From positions 20,149,119 to 20,213,118 of the forward strand of contig CM056550.1 of NCBI GenBank assembly GCA_029721515.1: a DNA stretch of 64,000 bases, written 5' to 3'. This DNA is from Synanceia verrucosa. Taxonomy: Eukaryota; Chordata; Actinopteri; Perciformes; Synanceiidae. The notes below the pieces were generated by a model. That model saw only the letters and a program-made list of their open reading frames with translations, made no database searches and was not told the DNA's origin. The translations under genes and the position numbers were made by a program. Positions 1 through 13,111 of this stretch are shown here, in pieces; the first letter of the stretch is position 1, and each line of letters opens with the position of its first letter.

Positions 1-29
1 TGTTCAGCATTTTATCAGTATACAAACAC

Positions 30-400
30 TTAACCCATTGAGTGCCAATCCATTTTTTAAAAACAAAAGTACCTTGTGCCAGCGTTTTGGCCATTTTGAC
101 TTATCTTTCATAATGCACAGAATTTCATCATGAAAAAATGTTTGTTTTTACCTTGTTCCATTCTTGTTTTATCAGATGTAGAGGCCAATTTCAATAAAAA
201 CACCACTTTTTGTCCAGATTCCGTTTGTTTTACTCTCTAATCTCGATCGTCTCCACTTCCTGCTTTGATCTCTGTGGCGTATACTAACTCTTTTGTCCCT
301 GCTGCTGAAAAAAGGAAGGCTGTATATATACACATTGATGGCACTCAAGCATTCTGTTTTGAAGGATGTAAATATACATCTTTGACACTCAAACAGTTAA
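30..400 (+). mobile_element. piggyBac-like MITE, copy 1
   Basis: Bounded by TTAA at 30-33 and 397-400, with degenerate inverted ends (CCCATTGAGTGCCA and TGACACTCAAACAG). The inside matches the other family copies (CTTGTTTTATCAGA, CGATCGTCTCCACTTCCTG). About 370 bp, so it has internal deletions against the roughly 490-bp full length. It encodes no protein. The piggyBac assignment is inferred from the TTAA targets and the end sequence. Confidence 0.8.
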
Positions 401-3400
401 TGCACTCTTCAAAACAATGCAATTGTTAACAGATATTTTAAAGCTTTTATTCACGCATTTGTCAACAATATTAACCTCTCTTATGAAGAAATGACATAAG
501 ATAGCTCATATTTCTCATGAGAAAGTGTGGAGCTTCAACTTTCAATCTTCAGCAGATGGTGTTTGCTCATTTGTCATCTATTTATGACTATATAAATATG
601 CAACAAATAAACATGATACATACTGTATGTAGAATCATAAGAAGACAAAGCCACTTTATATTCATATAAAGTATGGAGACAACTCATGATGAATGTCTGA
701 AAATAAATATAGAAAACATATTTTTGCTTTCAAATTTAAGCCTAATGTGTGAAAACCCCTTAGGCACAAACTGTTCATTTGTAAATATTTATAAATTGTC
801 TTTATTATTTGGTTTATGAAAATAGAATGACTCCTACTATTTCAAACACCACCAACATCACGCTATAAAGTGTTTAATTTGTAGCGGCAAAAAGAAAGTA
901 TGCTACTAAAAGTGCTGACTGTAGCTCAAGCTTAATGTTAAACACCACTTTACCAAACATGTATAAAACAGAGTAAATGTAACTCCTGTAAGTTCTCGTA
1001 CTGCTTGTGAGGACAGTGCTATCTATCCTCAGAGGCTGGAGTGGAGACGACACTATCTGTGACTGCTCAGACCTGAGAGGTCGCTGTTGACAAATTAGTG
1101 TGTTGATGGGTCAGAGAGAGGGGTCGTGAGCCTGCAGGAAGAGGTCAGAGGTCAAGTTTGTGCAAACATAAACTCACCGTGGTGCAGCTACTGTCAGGAG
1201 CTGTGCAGGCTTCAAGTCGTCTCACATGAAGATGAATAAAGAGGGGGCGAACTGTTGCTGCCTCATATTTCTGTGTTTTTCTTTATAACGTGCATTAAAA
1301 GGGACAACAGAGCAGCTATGTCAACATTTGGCAACACATACTATAGGCTGCTGCTTGCTGCCTATCCATATTCAATTTATTTACCCTTAATCATTAGACA
1401 TTATGGCTATTCCTGAATGAAAAGACTTTGCTTGTATTATGTTGTCAGTGTAAACTGGGTTGTGCGTAAGAGAAAGCTGCTTAAATCCATGCAGGCAGGC
1501 CGTGTGCAGATATTTTTCTATCGCTCCATTACCTCCCTATTGATTGAAGGGCTGGATTTGATGTGTTAATCCGCTCTCTCTGGTGAAAGATTCCTGTCTG
1601 TAGAGACACTAAACACACACATACTCTCTCTCTCTGATGCTGACTGAGAAAAAGTAATCAAGTGAGAATTGTACAAGGCTCCTCATTCACCTCGCAGTCT
1701 TCTGAAAGCCTTTGATCAAGAAGTGCTTAGGTTTCACATAAACGGTTGGATACCTTTCAGAGACCATGCTAAGCACACAGCTACTTGGGGGATTTAGTCT
1801 ACTTTAATGCCTGTTTTCAGAGCTTCTCTCTGGTATTTGAGCCAACACGTTAGCAGAGGTGCACAGCGAGTTATGAACTGCCACACAAGTAGATATCGCA
1901 GAGGCCGACGAATGTACGATTATCATGAAATACTGGCAGAACCAGAACAAAGCAGTGTCCCTGAAAGTGTCTTCTTTGCATTAAATTAATATTGATGTTT
2001 TATATTGTTTCTTTTGCACTACATTGCTTTTTTGCACTGTATTAAAATAGTTATTTTGGAATAAGGATTAAAATCTTAGATGAATTATTTTTTGACTGAC
2101 GAGACATCTTTGTTTTTAAACACTCTCCTTCTCTCTTAAGTCCTGGGACACCGTGAGTGAAATGAAGCATTTTAAAGTCTTATCAAATAAACATGTTTAT
2201 TTCGCCTCATAAATGTATGAATTGTTGCTGAATCCCTTTCCGACGTCTGAATTGAGACTTCTTGTTGTTTCCGTCTCCCAGAGTCATTTACTTGCAGGTT
2301 CATGAATATGTCTCTCTATAATGCGTTCCCATAGTTAACTGTAATTACAACAAAACGCCATTTTTAGTGTACACTTTGTCGAGCAAAGTCGCCTGTAGCA
2401 ATGATTAATTTATTGCTCCTGAGCGTCCCGTTTAGTTGAGCGCTTCTTTTCCAAACCAGTGCTGCAAACGTCCACTTCCTGTTTCTGTTGTTGACAAACA
2501 GCAGCCTTTCTTTCCTCCAGACAGAAGGAATCCCTGCTCTTACAGGATGACAGCGTCAGTCAGACTTACCTCTTTGCCAAAATGCACCGATTCTACGTTT
2601 TCCAGTGGCCGTCGCAGTATTGACAAAATAAAAAAGCAAAAACGCTCACACATGAGAGCACCGCTGCTCCCATGAATCAAAGCGCAGATCAGCGAAAGGT
2701 TAAAAGCTCCTGGGGCCTGCAGACACATTTTTCAGGGTGGCGGGTAATAGGATCAGGGCTTCCATAACTCCCCAGAACAGCCTATCCTCCCTCGTTTCTG
2801 CCCGTTTAGCCTTCAAAGAGAAAGTTTGTGTGTCTGTGACGGCTGGTCAGGGGGTTAAGAGGAAAGTGCATTTTTTCGGTCACAAACTCAATTTCCTTGG
2901 TGAGCTGAAGAGGCCACGCTTTAAAACCCAGAGCATAAAGCCTGTTTAATTTGTCCCACATACAGCATCCCCCCTGAACCTCTCACTGTGGTAGAAGCAG
3001 ACTGATTGCATGAGCAGCAAAAAAACGTCTTTCCGGCTATTCTTCCTCTTCTTGTCTTGACCCTTTGTAACCATAATAATAACACACTCTGTATTCTGTC
3101 ATCCTGTCTTTATGTTCTTATCTTAATGTGGAAAATTGTCAGCAAAGGAAATGAGGGCCAAACAATTAACCCTGTGTGTCATGATAGCAAACACAATATG
3201 CTATTTTACATGACAGCGTGTGACAGTTCCCACTACTTGCTGTGTTTTATGCTACATGCCCTCATCTGTAATATGAGGTTAAACAATCCAGAAACTGACA
3301 AACATGTACAAACAGACTGCCAGTCTGGTCACACTAGTGCTTATAACAGAGAAATTTCAGGGCAAATTCAATATAAAAATTGAACTTTTACAAGGAAATT

Positions 3401-5169
3401 TGTCTTACAGACCAACAGGAAGCAGCCCTAAATTGATTTCTGAATGAACAGACAGTCAAGAACAGTTTAGCTTTGGTGCAACAATTAACATGATATGTTA
3501 ACAGAAATGTGTGTATATTTTTGTATTTGCTTTGAAAAGTGCAGCTTTAGCTTGATAGACATTAGTTTTAATTCCTTGACTATATTTTAAATCTTAGACG
3601 AGGTGTTTCTGCTATTTCTTGCTACCACTTCTTCACATGAGTTAGAGGTGGATTTTCCCAGATGTGAGGATGTATTTTATCTGTAGTTATTTTAAATTAT
3701 GTCCCACGACATGAGGCTTTGACACTGTGGTAATCTGGACTAAAAGTAACACTGCTCACCATGGCCTTTGTGTCTTATACATGCCTCTACAATGTGATCA
3801 ATTATCACCATGCCTCTGAGGCTGCATGCCTGAGTGCCTGAACTGCTCGTCTTGTGATCGGGCTGAATATATTTTAGCCGTCATCACTTGAGCGAGGACA
3901 CCGTCCCTGATAATTAAAAGAGCTCCTTTGTCATGCAGAGGAGCTGCTGCTGTCCTGATGCATGCAGAGCTGAGATCAGATGACGATGACAGGCCGAGTG
4001 TGGAGCGGAGGGGGGGTGACATCGGCCAGGCTTCGCTCACCAGCTGCTGCCTGAAACGGGACACCCGAGCCCCTCCGCTGTCCTCCACCTGGATCACTTA
4101 CCTGACAATGCTGCATACACACAGGTAGAGATGCAAATGCCAACAGTATCCCTTTCTTAGTCGGACTGTACAGCATAGTCATGCACACATAAACTGCAGT
4201 CTCATCTAAAGTCGGCCATGTTATGGGTTTTACGCTAAACTTTTGTTTTGTTTTGAATGTAATTTATGCCAATTTATAAAGTCCAATCCCAATCCCTCAT
4301 GCCAACTCTGGCATCAAAACCACGATAGTCACCCCTTGGCGACAAAACAATTTAGTTAGGATTAGAGGGGAAAATGACATGTTTAGGCCTAAAATTACTG
4401 CGTTTGTGAAGTGAAAAATAAGCTGAACGTTGTGAATATTGTGCAGTGTAATGAAAGTATGAAAGGCCAACTTTCGTGACATGAAACAGCGTTCTCCTGG
4501 AGGAAAGACTTGTGTTTGTTTGTGGCTACGGTGGCAACTCATCACTGCTTAAAAGCTCCTTTACAGCATCAAAAGCCTCTGAAAAAAATTATGGAAAGTA
4601 TTTCCACCCAATTATAATCCGCTCATTTAGCAAGAAACAGTTGCCCTCACTAAGAAAACATTCGGTGACAAAATGAATCGTTCAAAATTACAGAGCGGAC
4701 AATAACAAGTTATGCAGTGGTTTATTTTGAAGTCAAAGTTATTTTAAGTCAAATAAAGGACTTATCTTACCGTCTTCATTGTTGACTCTCAGCATGTGTT
4801 TTGAACAGTGAGCTGAACTTCAGGAAGTAAAGTTTCTAAAACTCCTGCCTAGCTCACTGCTGCCACCTTTTGCTCTGGAGGTGTACACATAATTTACTAT
4901 CTTGCCCAAAATGCATTAGGTTCTGTCAACATAAATTAATTTGCACAATGTTAAGTTATTGCACATCCTGCTAAAATAACCTTACTTAATGATGTTCAAC
5001 CACAAAACATGACTATATATGGTAGAAGCTACATGTTACACTTAATTAACATGTAATGATTAATGATTTAATGATGATAATTTAATGATTAATTAATGTA
5101 GCAGACACCCAGTTTGGCCCATGTCTCTGTTCGATATCTTTTACATTCACAAAAACTATATATAACACT
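401..5169. other. Intergenic DNA, no gene recognised
   Basis: AT-rich DNA downstream of the sulfotransferase gene. The open frames are short, overlap on both strands and resemble no family I know. An AT-rich stretch at 5041-5098 repeats units like TAATGATT. A stretch around 1990-2090 looks like a decayed retroelement tail. No RNA gene was seen. Confidence 0.6.
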
Positions 5170-5340
5170 TAAGGAGAAAAGCATAATATTTTTTTCCACT
5201 TGGTTGTTTTTCTACTGATGTTCTTAATTTAATTTTTATAAGCTCTTCTTATAACATTGCTCTATGCACTTTGCTGCTGTAACGATGCAAATTTCCACCA
5301 TTTTGGGACTAATAAAGGATTATTTTATTTGATCTAATGT
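5170..5340 (+). mobile_element. Retroelement-like 3' tail
   Basis: The stretch ends in the pattern CACTTTGCTGCTGTAA, a short gap, GGGACTAATAAAGGATTA and then T-rich repeats. This resembles the 3' end of teleost non-LTR retrotransposons. No reverse transcriptase is present, so it would be a heavily 5'-truncated copy. The family is not identified. Confidence 0.45.
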
Positions 5341-6734
5341 AAATAATTCAATATTAACTTTGTTTCATGCTGAGCATGAACAGCAGTGTCCAGGGTGAAA
5401 GTCTGAGTTTGTTTGACCCAATCATCCACCAGACCTCCTCTCGATGCAGACTTTCTTGCTCTCTAATACGTCAGCTAATAATTTTGTAAATTTACATCAG
5501 AGTTAGTTGTGCCACAACCCAGATGTTGCGCCGGTATAAGACTCTTAGGGCTACTGACCAAGGAGTGAGGATGAGAACACGAGACCATTACATATAATTT
5601 ATCAACCCCTAATTCATCTCTTGTGGTCTACAGTATGGGCTTTATATATTTTGTGTAACAGTTTTTCTGTACCTCAGTGTTGTTTTGCAGCCAGGATACA
5701 CATGACGAAGCTATTTTTAATCTCCTTTGTTAAATAAAGGTTACATACCATGTGCCAGCATGACCATGAAGCATGCTGAGATCCAGAAATGTCCACAAAG
5801 TTTCCGACTGTTTCTTAAAGGCCAGGCGGCATTGTGGGCCGTAATGCATCACGCTCAAACATACCTTACAGCAGTCAGCGTGTGGCGAAACACTCAACGG
5901 CACGATCCTTTAGACAACCTCGCTGATTACTGTGGCATCCCCAGAAACGAATCCATCACCTGATTATATCCAAACCTCCACGACAACACAAAACGAAACA
6001 AACCGTCATACATATCTTATTCATGAGTGCAGGCCTACTTCTCTCAGTGACCCCACAGCTCTCTCATTTGTCAGAGTGAGACAAACCTTAACTAAACCCC
6101 TCAAGTTGGGTGGAGTGACGCTAGATAAACACACAGTGTTACATGTCATACGGTGCTTAGTATTAACAACTCCACTCCCAAAACAGGTTGAAAAGAAGTT
6201 GAATTCAGTTGACCTAAGGGACAAATTCACTTAGTGAAGACCAGCAGCTCAGATTTCCCTTCGCCTCTTTACATCAACTCCAAGTGCTCCGTGGTTTTCT
6301 GCACACAGTCTGAGAGGTAATATTGAATCTGTCTGTAACACCTCATAAAGTCTCTCCTCCGGGCGGCTTCATCACGTCGGCTCCCCCCAGCAACACTTTG
6401 CCTCGGCAGCCTTGGGTGATGAATAATTACTCGACAGAGCCTTGACTTTTCTTCTGTGGTGTTTGCACGCTGTCCCTTAGCTCAGCACTGTGGCACTCTG
6501 ACAGCGTCAATTATTAACAAGCTGCTTTTTGCCTCACTGTGTATTCTCTCTGTGTTGTTTCTGTGCTATATATACATATTCAGCAACAAAAGACAGTTTT
6601 TTTCAAGTAATAACTACCTATAAAAGGTGTTAAATATGAGGTAAGCATTTGGTTAACACATCCTTTCAACAAATGCACAAAAACAATACTGTCTAGAGAT
6701 CAAATTCATTCAAAAAAAGGGTATTGGAGTTAAC
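5341..6734. other. Intergenic DNA, no gene recognised
   Basis: Only short unrelated open frames were found (for example around 5727-6234 on both strands). No clear repeat unit or RNA gene was seen. Confidence 0.55.
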
Positions 6735-7052
6735 GGTAGACCAAAGTATGACCTGCATATACATAGATCAACCTTTCTGAGCCGCCTGCGCACTGTTTGA
6801 GCACTGATACAGTGTTGGTGATGTCCAGGTGTCTCAGCAGCAGTAACGGTGACAGGAAGTCACCGGTCTCTGAGATGGTGAAGACGGATATGGCGAACCT
6901 GAATGTTGGTCGTCACATGTGGTCTGCCACTGCGTGGACGATCTGAAGTGCTGTTCATGGCATGGAATGTGCCTCTGAGAAGACAGAGCCATGCCAGCAC
7001 TCAGCATTCCAATAGCACGTTCACGTTGGCTTTGCGTCAGTCGCGGCATCAT
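6735..7052 (-). pseudogene. Broken Tc1-like transposase fragment
   Basis: Reading the minus strand from the ATG at 7052, the first about 20 codons (MPRLTQSQRERAIGMLSAGM) match the start of Tc1/Tcb-type mariner-superfamily transposases. Most of the first helix-turn-helix region is then missing. A second frame resumes with STSDRPRSGRPHVTT, runs into a TGA, and continues in the same frame with ETPGHHQHCISAQTVRRRLR. This is the usual order of the N-terminal DNA-binding part of the family. The DDE catalytic domain is absent and I could not find terminal inverted repeats. It is a dead relic with a deletion, a frameshift and a stop. Family membership is firm by pattern; the exact subfamily is not. 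Confidence 0.8.
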
Positions 7053-7508
7053 TACAAAAGCACTTAGAGAAAAGAAGTTTTCCTATTTTCTGCAGGTTGG
7101 TTAAACAAACAAAACTGCCGATCCCGTTTTCATACGCCAGTGCTCTAGTCGTCTGGGTCGACCACACCTTCGTTAATGTGACCATCAGAAAATGGCGTCA
7201 CAACATGCACTTTTTGCATTTTTAGCACGTTACCATTCATGTGCACCCTTTTGTCCACACAAGCATTTTCACACGGCAACAACTAGAATTCACTTTATAA
7301 AACTTGCATTTCTTTTGTTGTTGAGTAGATATGAAATACAACAGGAAGAAAAAGTTTAGGTAGCATGCATGAATGTGGGTTGATGATTACACTCTTATCA
7401 CCTGAGTTTGTATCTTTGTGCCTGAGCGTCATTGGGAGCCTCTGAAGGAGAGGAAAGAGGCTCAAAGTGTAAAGAGGCTGGTGAGCTTTCAGTAATAATG
7501 CAGCCTGT

Positions 7509-7510
<2 letters not shown>
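7053..7510. other. Intergenic DNA, no feature seen
   Basis: Flank between the transposase relic and the GT microsatellite. No supported gene. It may include unrecognised remnants of the Tc1 element. Confidence 0.4.

Positions 7511-7555
<45 letters not shown>
7511..7555 (+). repeat. (GT)n microsatellite
   Basis: About 22 uninterrupted GT units. Long dinucleotide runs are common in teleost DNA. Open frames across it are repeat artefacts. Confidence 0.98.
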
Positions 7556-7558
<3 letters not shown>

Positions 7559-8191
7559 ACCTCTGAGCATGATGGGCCAACGTCTGTAATGAGTGGGAGG
7601 TAAACAGGGGCGAGCTCTCATTTATTCATAAGGCAAACAGAGACTGTGTGCAGTGAATGGGAATAAGTGTGTGATGATTTATTTAAAGCTATTTGTTTCA
7701 GGCCACACGGGCTAATTTCCCTCTAACACAACTAGAACTCTTTATCCAACTCTGCCCCTCTGGTTATCCTCCTCCTAGTTTGTACCATCTCACCCTTGTT
7801 GCCATATTTTAATGCTAATGTACACAGTGTGAAGGGATACTTACTGCAAAATGAACCAGAAAATCAGTTAATGCGAAAAAATACAAAAACACGGAGGAAG
7901 AACTGTTTATATATGGCATACCAGTTATGAACCTTATGATTTGGCCTAATTTGATCACCAATAGTTTTGTGACAAACAACATCTGTCCAAATACTTCTGT
8001 TCAGTCTCAACTGTTAGCCTGGCAAACGAACTGTGACAACAAGCCTGGTTGTTGTTTGCTAAGAAACTGTTTCAGCACAAAAAACACAAGACATTTAACG
8101 TTTCTTTAAGCGTGCAGAATTAAACAAACTAACAACATGCATCACATTTATTGGACATCTTGAAGGGGAAGTGCTGTTTTTTACACATTGG
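7556..8191. other. Intergenic DNA, no feature seen
   Basis: Unremarkable AT-rich DNA without a recognisable gene or repeat. Confidence 0.4.
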
Positions 8192-8496
8192 AACTTATTT
8201 CTGGAATAAAATCCTGTCATTTACTCACCTATTTCACTTTGGAGTCATTTGGAGTATTTCCGATGATTCTGGATTTGATGATATCCATTTAACAGGAGTG
8301 AATGGGGCACTGAAATGCAACCAGTAAATGACACAAACTTGACCATTTCTCAAATAACAGACATTTAATAAGATGGGCTACACTATTACTGTTCTCATTT
8401 GAGTCAGGAGTTGTCTGTAACTTGAGAAAATTCAATCTGTAAACAGACTCTACTTCCTGTATATCATAGTTTACTAAGGACCCCTAGTGCCCACCT
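8192..8496 (+). repeat. Dispersed repeat A, copy 1
   Basis: About 305 bp matching 60690-61003 in the same orientation, at roughly 90% identity by eye. Both start at AACTTATTTCTGGAATAAAAT and end at CCCCTAGTGCCCACCT. The shared core includes GATGATATCCATTTAACAGG. It has no coding capacity and no clear terminal inverted repeats. The class is unknown. Confidence 0.85.
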
Positions 8497-8572
8497 ATGT
8501 GTCCTTTACAGTGCCTGAACTAAAATACGTATTTGTGATATTGTCACATACACATACATGCTTTGTTTTAGT

Positions 8573-8658
8573 TCAGAGTCATAGTACAAAATATTGTGTG
8601 CATCATGACAGATGACTCAAAAAGGCCAAAAACGTTGGCACAAGGCTCATTGAGTTAA
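8573..8658 (-). mobile_element. piggyBac-like MITE end fragment
   Basis: Matches the left-end part of the family in reverse (CATAGTACAAAATATT, then a CAAGG-CTCATTGAG end) and finishes in TTAA at 8655-8658. The rest of the element is missing. Confidence 0.65.
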
Positions 8659-9469
8659 ATTGGGACTTTTTTTAAATATATATAATCAGTTAAAAACTCC
8701 TGGTAGTAACTTTACCACACATGAGTGATGAGTCAGCTAAATGTGAATATCAGGGCTGTGCACATGCAAAACGAACAATTGACATGACTGTCAGAGACCT
8801 GATATAACCTATATACTGGTATCTGTGCAGCACTGAAAGCTTCCAGTGCTGAGCCGCAGGGCTGAACGAACCCTCCACTAACAGGACAAACTTCTCCTCC
8901 CCTGAGGACGTTCGTGCTCTGCCCCTCAGACGATCTGGCCGCCTTGTTTGGAGTCCTGTCGCCCTGCTTTTCATCCAGGAGAAGGAAAATTTGAGCTTAA
9001 CATGAACACGTCTTTAATCATTTGTCAGGATCAATTAGCACCCTCTGGAAAGCGGCGGCTCTTTTGAAGAAGGTTCGCTTCAGGACGAGATGCGTGAAAA
9101 CTTCCAAGTCAAAACACACATGTCTGGAAAGAGTCCTGCTCCCAGGCTAAATCTTAATTGCTAATTTTGTGTGTTGTCTGCAGCAATCTGGGCACAGAAG
9201 TGACAGTTCAAAGAGCAGTCCCGCTCTTTATTACTGCTAGCATGCGAGCCGTCGCTGAAATGCCTTTTCCTTACCAGCAAACAATTGGTCATTTCCACGA
9301 GAATGTCTTTAAACTTAAAACCAACAATTCTGCTGCAGTGTAGCTAAACATTTCTTTCTGTATGTTCATTGTCTGCAGGCCACAATCTGTCTGCTCCCTC
9401 GCAACAAGGAAAATATGCAGCGTGGTTCAAAAATACAGTAGGAACAAAAAGAAAGTTGATGCTATGCCA
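8659..9469. other. Intergenic DNA, no gene recognised
   Basis: Contains a moderately GC-rich stretch near 8820-8980. The reading frames there are short and unrecognised. Confidence 0.4.
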
Positions 9470-9692
9470 TTACCTCTTTGAATACCAGTCGTTTTATAAA
9501 ACAAAAAGTGCCTTGTTCCAGCATTTTTATCAATTTTCACTCTTATTTCTAGACCCACAGAATATTTTGTACTATGTCTCTGAAAACACTGAATAGCTCA
9601 AATGAAAGAAGAGACTCTCTATTTCATCATGAAAAAATGTTTGTTTTTACCTTGTTCCGTTCTTGTTTTATCAGAGGTAGAGAACACTTTCA
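9470..9692 (+). mobile_element. piggyBac-like MITE, truncated right side
   Basis: Begins with a degraded end (TTACCTCTTTGAATACCAG) and follows the family sequence to the ACACTTTCA region, where homology stops. The right half and right inverted repeat are absent. Confidence 0.8.
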
Positions 9693-9915
9693 AAGCTGAA
9701 TCACTACTAATAAACTGCCTGAAACACCTCACAGGAAGTCCTGCTTTTTATTTGTAACATGGTGATGTCACTAAGTCACACATTTGCAGAATACCTAACC
9801 TAGTGGCTAGTTTGACAAGCCCTAAAACAAAGCTAATTAGAGTGGAGCTGGACCGGAGTCTGAAGAGTTTGGCTCGGTTGGCCGATCACAACAGGGTGGA
9901 TCAGCTGACCAATCA
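9693..9915. repeat. Probable degenerate teleost repeat
   Basis: The stretch with TGGTGATGTCACTAAGTC and GCTGACCAATCAGAGCGGA resembles repeated segments I associate with fish genomes. No second copy is present in the window and no ends could be defined, so the call rests on general recognition. Confidence 0.35.
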
Positions 9916-10004
9916 GAGCGGACTGTGTTCATCATAACATTAAAGCATGTAAACATGTTCTGGTCGAAACCCAAAATTCAACAATGCACCTGAAAATGTG
10001 GTTT

Positions 10005-10496
10005 TTAACTCTATGAGTGCCATTGACGTATTTCAACTTCATTTAAAATCCGACGCTTGAGTGCCATCGATGTATTTATACTTCAAAGTGTTTTTTGGGC
10101 AGCGGGTCGTCGATCGTGGTCTCCGGCAGCCTGTGAGTAATTTTTGGGTTCTGGGATTTGTAGTCGGAGCATAAAGAGACAGTATACACCACGGAGATCA
10201 AAGCAGGAAGTGGAGACGATCGAGATTAGAGAGCAAAACAGACGGATTCTGGACAAAAAGTGGTGATTTTGGTGAAAGTGTCCTCTACCTCTGATAAAAC
10301 AAGAATGGAACAAGGTAAAAACAAACATTTTTTTCATGATGAAATAGAGAGTCTCTTCTTTCATTTGAGCTATTCAGTGTTTTCAGAGTCATAGTACAAA
10401 ATATTCTGTGAGTCTTCAAATATGACTCAAAATGGGCAAAAATGCTGGAACAAGACACTTTTTGTTTTCTATAATGACTGGCACTCAAAGAGTTAA
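10005..10496 (-). mobile_element. piggyBac-like MITE, near full length
   Basis: TTAA lies at both ends (10005-10008 and 10493-10496), with inverted ends CTCTATGAGTGCCA and TGGCACTCAAAGAG. This 492-bp copy is a good reference. From its right end inward it shows a second internal copy of the end motif (CTTGAGTGCCATCGATG), a CCTGTGAGTAAT block, the CGATCGAG block and the AAAACAAGAATGG block. Confidence 0.9.
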
Positions 10497-12059
10497 TATA
10501 AATGTTTACTGGCCTTTCTTGGCGACATCTGGCCACATGACACCAGATAACCCTCTGCTTTGACGTTTGAAGATCTCTCTTTGAGATACAAAATCTGTGA
10601 CAGATAAAGCAAACCTGAAACTGAAAGTGGGACTCGGTCACCCTCTCGGCTGTTTTGATCAAGGCCTGTGTGTGGAGCGTGCCTGCTGGAGATATTTGCT
10701 CAGACTTGGCCGGGGATTAAGGGCTTCTCTTCTAGGATTCAGAGAAAACAGAGGTCTGATCCCCTCCATGTCCCTCCGCCGGGCACAAGTGGTTGGCGGC
10801 CGTGTTCGTATGGAAATGTACAGTGTGAAGCCATACGTCTGCATGCATCTCCATCCTCTTCAAAGCAACGATCCCTCACTGCATCATTTTACATGGCCCG
10901 TGTGACGCTCGTGGCGCTTCACGTGCCGGCGGGTTGTTATTGTACAGCCCACCCATCTTTTGCCACGCTCCCATAACGTCTGCATGTGCACAACAGGCTC
11001 AGAGTTGCGTGTATGGAGACGGGGGTCTTAGTTTTGGTGGCTTAGCTAGAGTTTGAAGCTAATTGTGCACAGGTGACTCCACACAGGTGCGTCTATATGC
11101 ATGTGTGGTTGTGATGCCATTTTGGTGGAATGAGGAAAAAAAAGCATAAGAGGGGGAATATAAGAAGAAAGAAAAAGCAGATCAAAGAGATTTGGGCTAC
11201 CAGAAATGCCTGTCTTTCTGCAGCAGCTCACCCCACCCTCTGAAAACCCACCACATGCAGTCAGCTGTTTTTCAATACACAGACTTCAAGTTCTCTCCAC
11301 AGATATTGAGCTGAATGCTCTCTGACAAGCAGATGTTGCCTTTTCCATTTTCTCTTCATGCTTAGCTGCCCTTCAGAGGATCGAGTGGGAAGATGACGAC
11401 TGTCTCTGTTTATTACCGAGAGGATCGGGCGCTGAAGAGGCCCCGCTGACCCACTCAGGGTGAATAAAAAAGCAAGTTGAACAAGTCGACAAATGGACAT
11501 CGGCCTCCCCCGTTCCCCTCCCGTTCAAGTCACAACATCATCTCAGTCAGCAGGAATACACTTCAGACACTCAACAACTTCCAACAGGTTTCCTCCTCTC
11601 ATCGTGGTTCGTCTGCTAAGTGTCTGTCAGAGCAATTTCTCAAATCAGTCAGCAGACCGCAGGAGGGAACAGATTATTTTAGCATGGAAACACATACAGG
11701 TGCAGCGGAGGAGGAAATACTAGATGGAGAAAGGGACTATTGTGTTTAGGAAATAGAGACATTTTTACAGGAAATGACAGCTTGTCCCTTCAGGCAGCAT
11801 CAAATGTGATTGATATACAGTATTACAGCGAGTCTACAGCTATTCTGAGGCATGTTCGCTGTTTCGAAGCTGCTAGTTATGAAACCGACCATGAGGTGAT
11901 GTTCGAGAGGTGTTCCTGCTAATTGTGGCATCAGTCAGGCCTATAAACAGAGCCTGTTTGGATATTTTCACTTTTTAAGTGCACTTTATAATTAGTACTT
12001 AAAAATGGTCAGATTAAATGATGTTTTAACCTTGAATTCTGTGACTTATTATTTTATGT
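10497..12059. other. Downstream flank, no gene recognised
   Basis: Mostly single-copy-looking sequence. The 10590-10990 stretch is GC-richer with overlapping open frames on both strands, none resembling a known protein. Confidence 0.45.
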
Positions 12060-12410
12060 ACTTGTTTTATTCTATTTTCTGTTTTATTTTACTTGAATTT
12101 TATCATGTATTTTCTTTTGATACTCTTTTTTATCCTCAAACTTGCTGCTTTGTTTCTCTGTTAACAGTCTTTTAGTTTTTTTGTTTTTTTTTAATATTTT
12201 TGTAAATCGTTACGGTCACATTTTTCATACATAATTCTTCCTTTTGATTTATAAATTTTGAGTGATATTTATTTTATTTTTATATTTTTAATCCTTGGAC
12301 TTACTGTCCAGGCATACCAATATTTTGTTGTATTGCTGCAATGACAATAAAACCTCTTTAATCTTTACTTTTGCTGCTGTGGAATTAATAAAGCTTTATC
12401 TTATCTCGTG
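12060..12410 (+). mobile_element. AT-rich stretch with retroelement-like 3' tails
   Basis: At 12290-12362 the sequence reads as a 3' tail (GGCATACCAATATTTTG, then CAATGACAATAAAACCTC). A diverged reverse copy of it lies at 16150-16240. A second tail-like motif (GGAATTAATAAAGC, TTATCTTATC) follows at 12380-12410. Both point to truncated non-LTR retroelements; no coding remains. Confidence 0.5.
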
Positions 12411-13060
12411 TGAATTAACATAAAATACAAGATTAATAACAGCATCACAATTTAAGTGTTGTATGTTTGGATTATTTGATTTTATGTATATTTTATGTTA
12501 AATCTTGGAGTAAACGAACCAGGAGAGCCACTCTGGCTTTCCCTCTGTTGTCCCCCGAAGAGACATAAAATAAGTTTTTTTTTAAGGACTACAACCATCT
12601 CTTAATGGTAAGATAAGTAGAGACAATGTGTGAAGTTGCATCAGGTGTGAGCAGCAGAGTAGTGACTCCTTAATGTGTTGGATATGATGTCATATTATTA
12701 CACTGCATGTATGCATTTTAAGGTGGAATCACCGCCATGAAAAATGGAAAAAATATAAAGCAAGTGTAAATATTATTTTTTTATTCAAAGAGTGTCTTAA
12801 AAATCCCAACAACTTTCAGAAAACAGTCAGAACAGCTCAATTAGGTTGGTAATACACCCCTTCACCATGAAAAAAACAAAAAAAACATTAGATTCTTCTC
12901 TGATACTGATCACACCAAAAAACAACAACATGGTTTCTGTCTTTTGAGGCACATCTGCTTTCAGAAAGTGGCTCACAATACAAGAAAACACAAAACAGGA
13001 ACACAACTCAGCCATTGTTCTCATGCTCCCTGGGTTTAAACACACACATGCACGCACACA

Positions 13061-13062
<2 letters not shown>
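12411..13062. other. Downstream flank, no feature seen
   Basis: AT-rich DNA without a supported gene or repeat. Confidence 0.4.

Positions 13063-13110
<48 letters not shown>
13063..13110 (+). repeat. (CA)n microsatellite
   Basis: About 24 CA units preceded by imperfect CA/CG repeats. Predicted valine/cysteine-rich or histidine/threonine-rich frames across it are artefacts. Confidence 0.98.
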
Positions 13111-13111
<1 letters not shown>

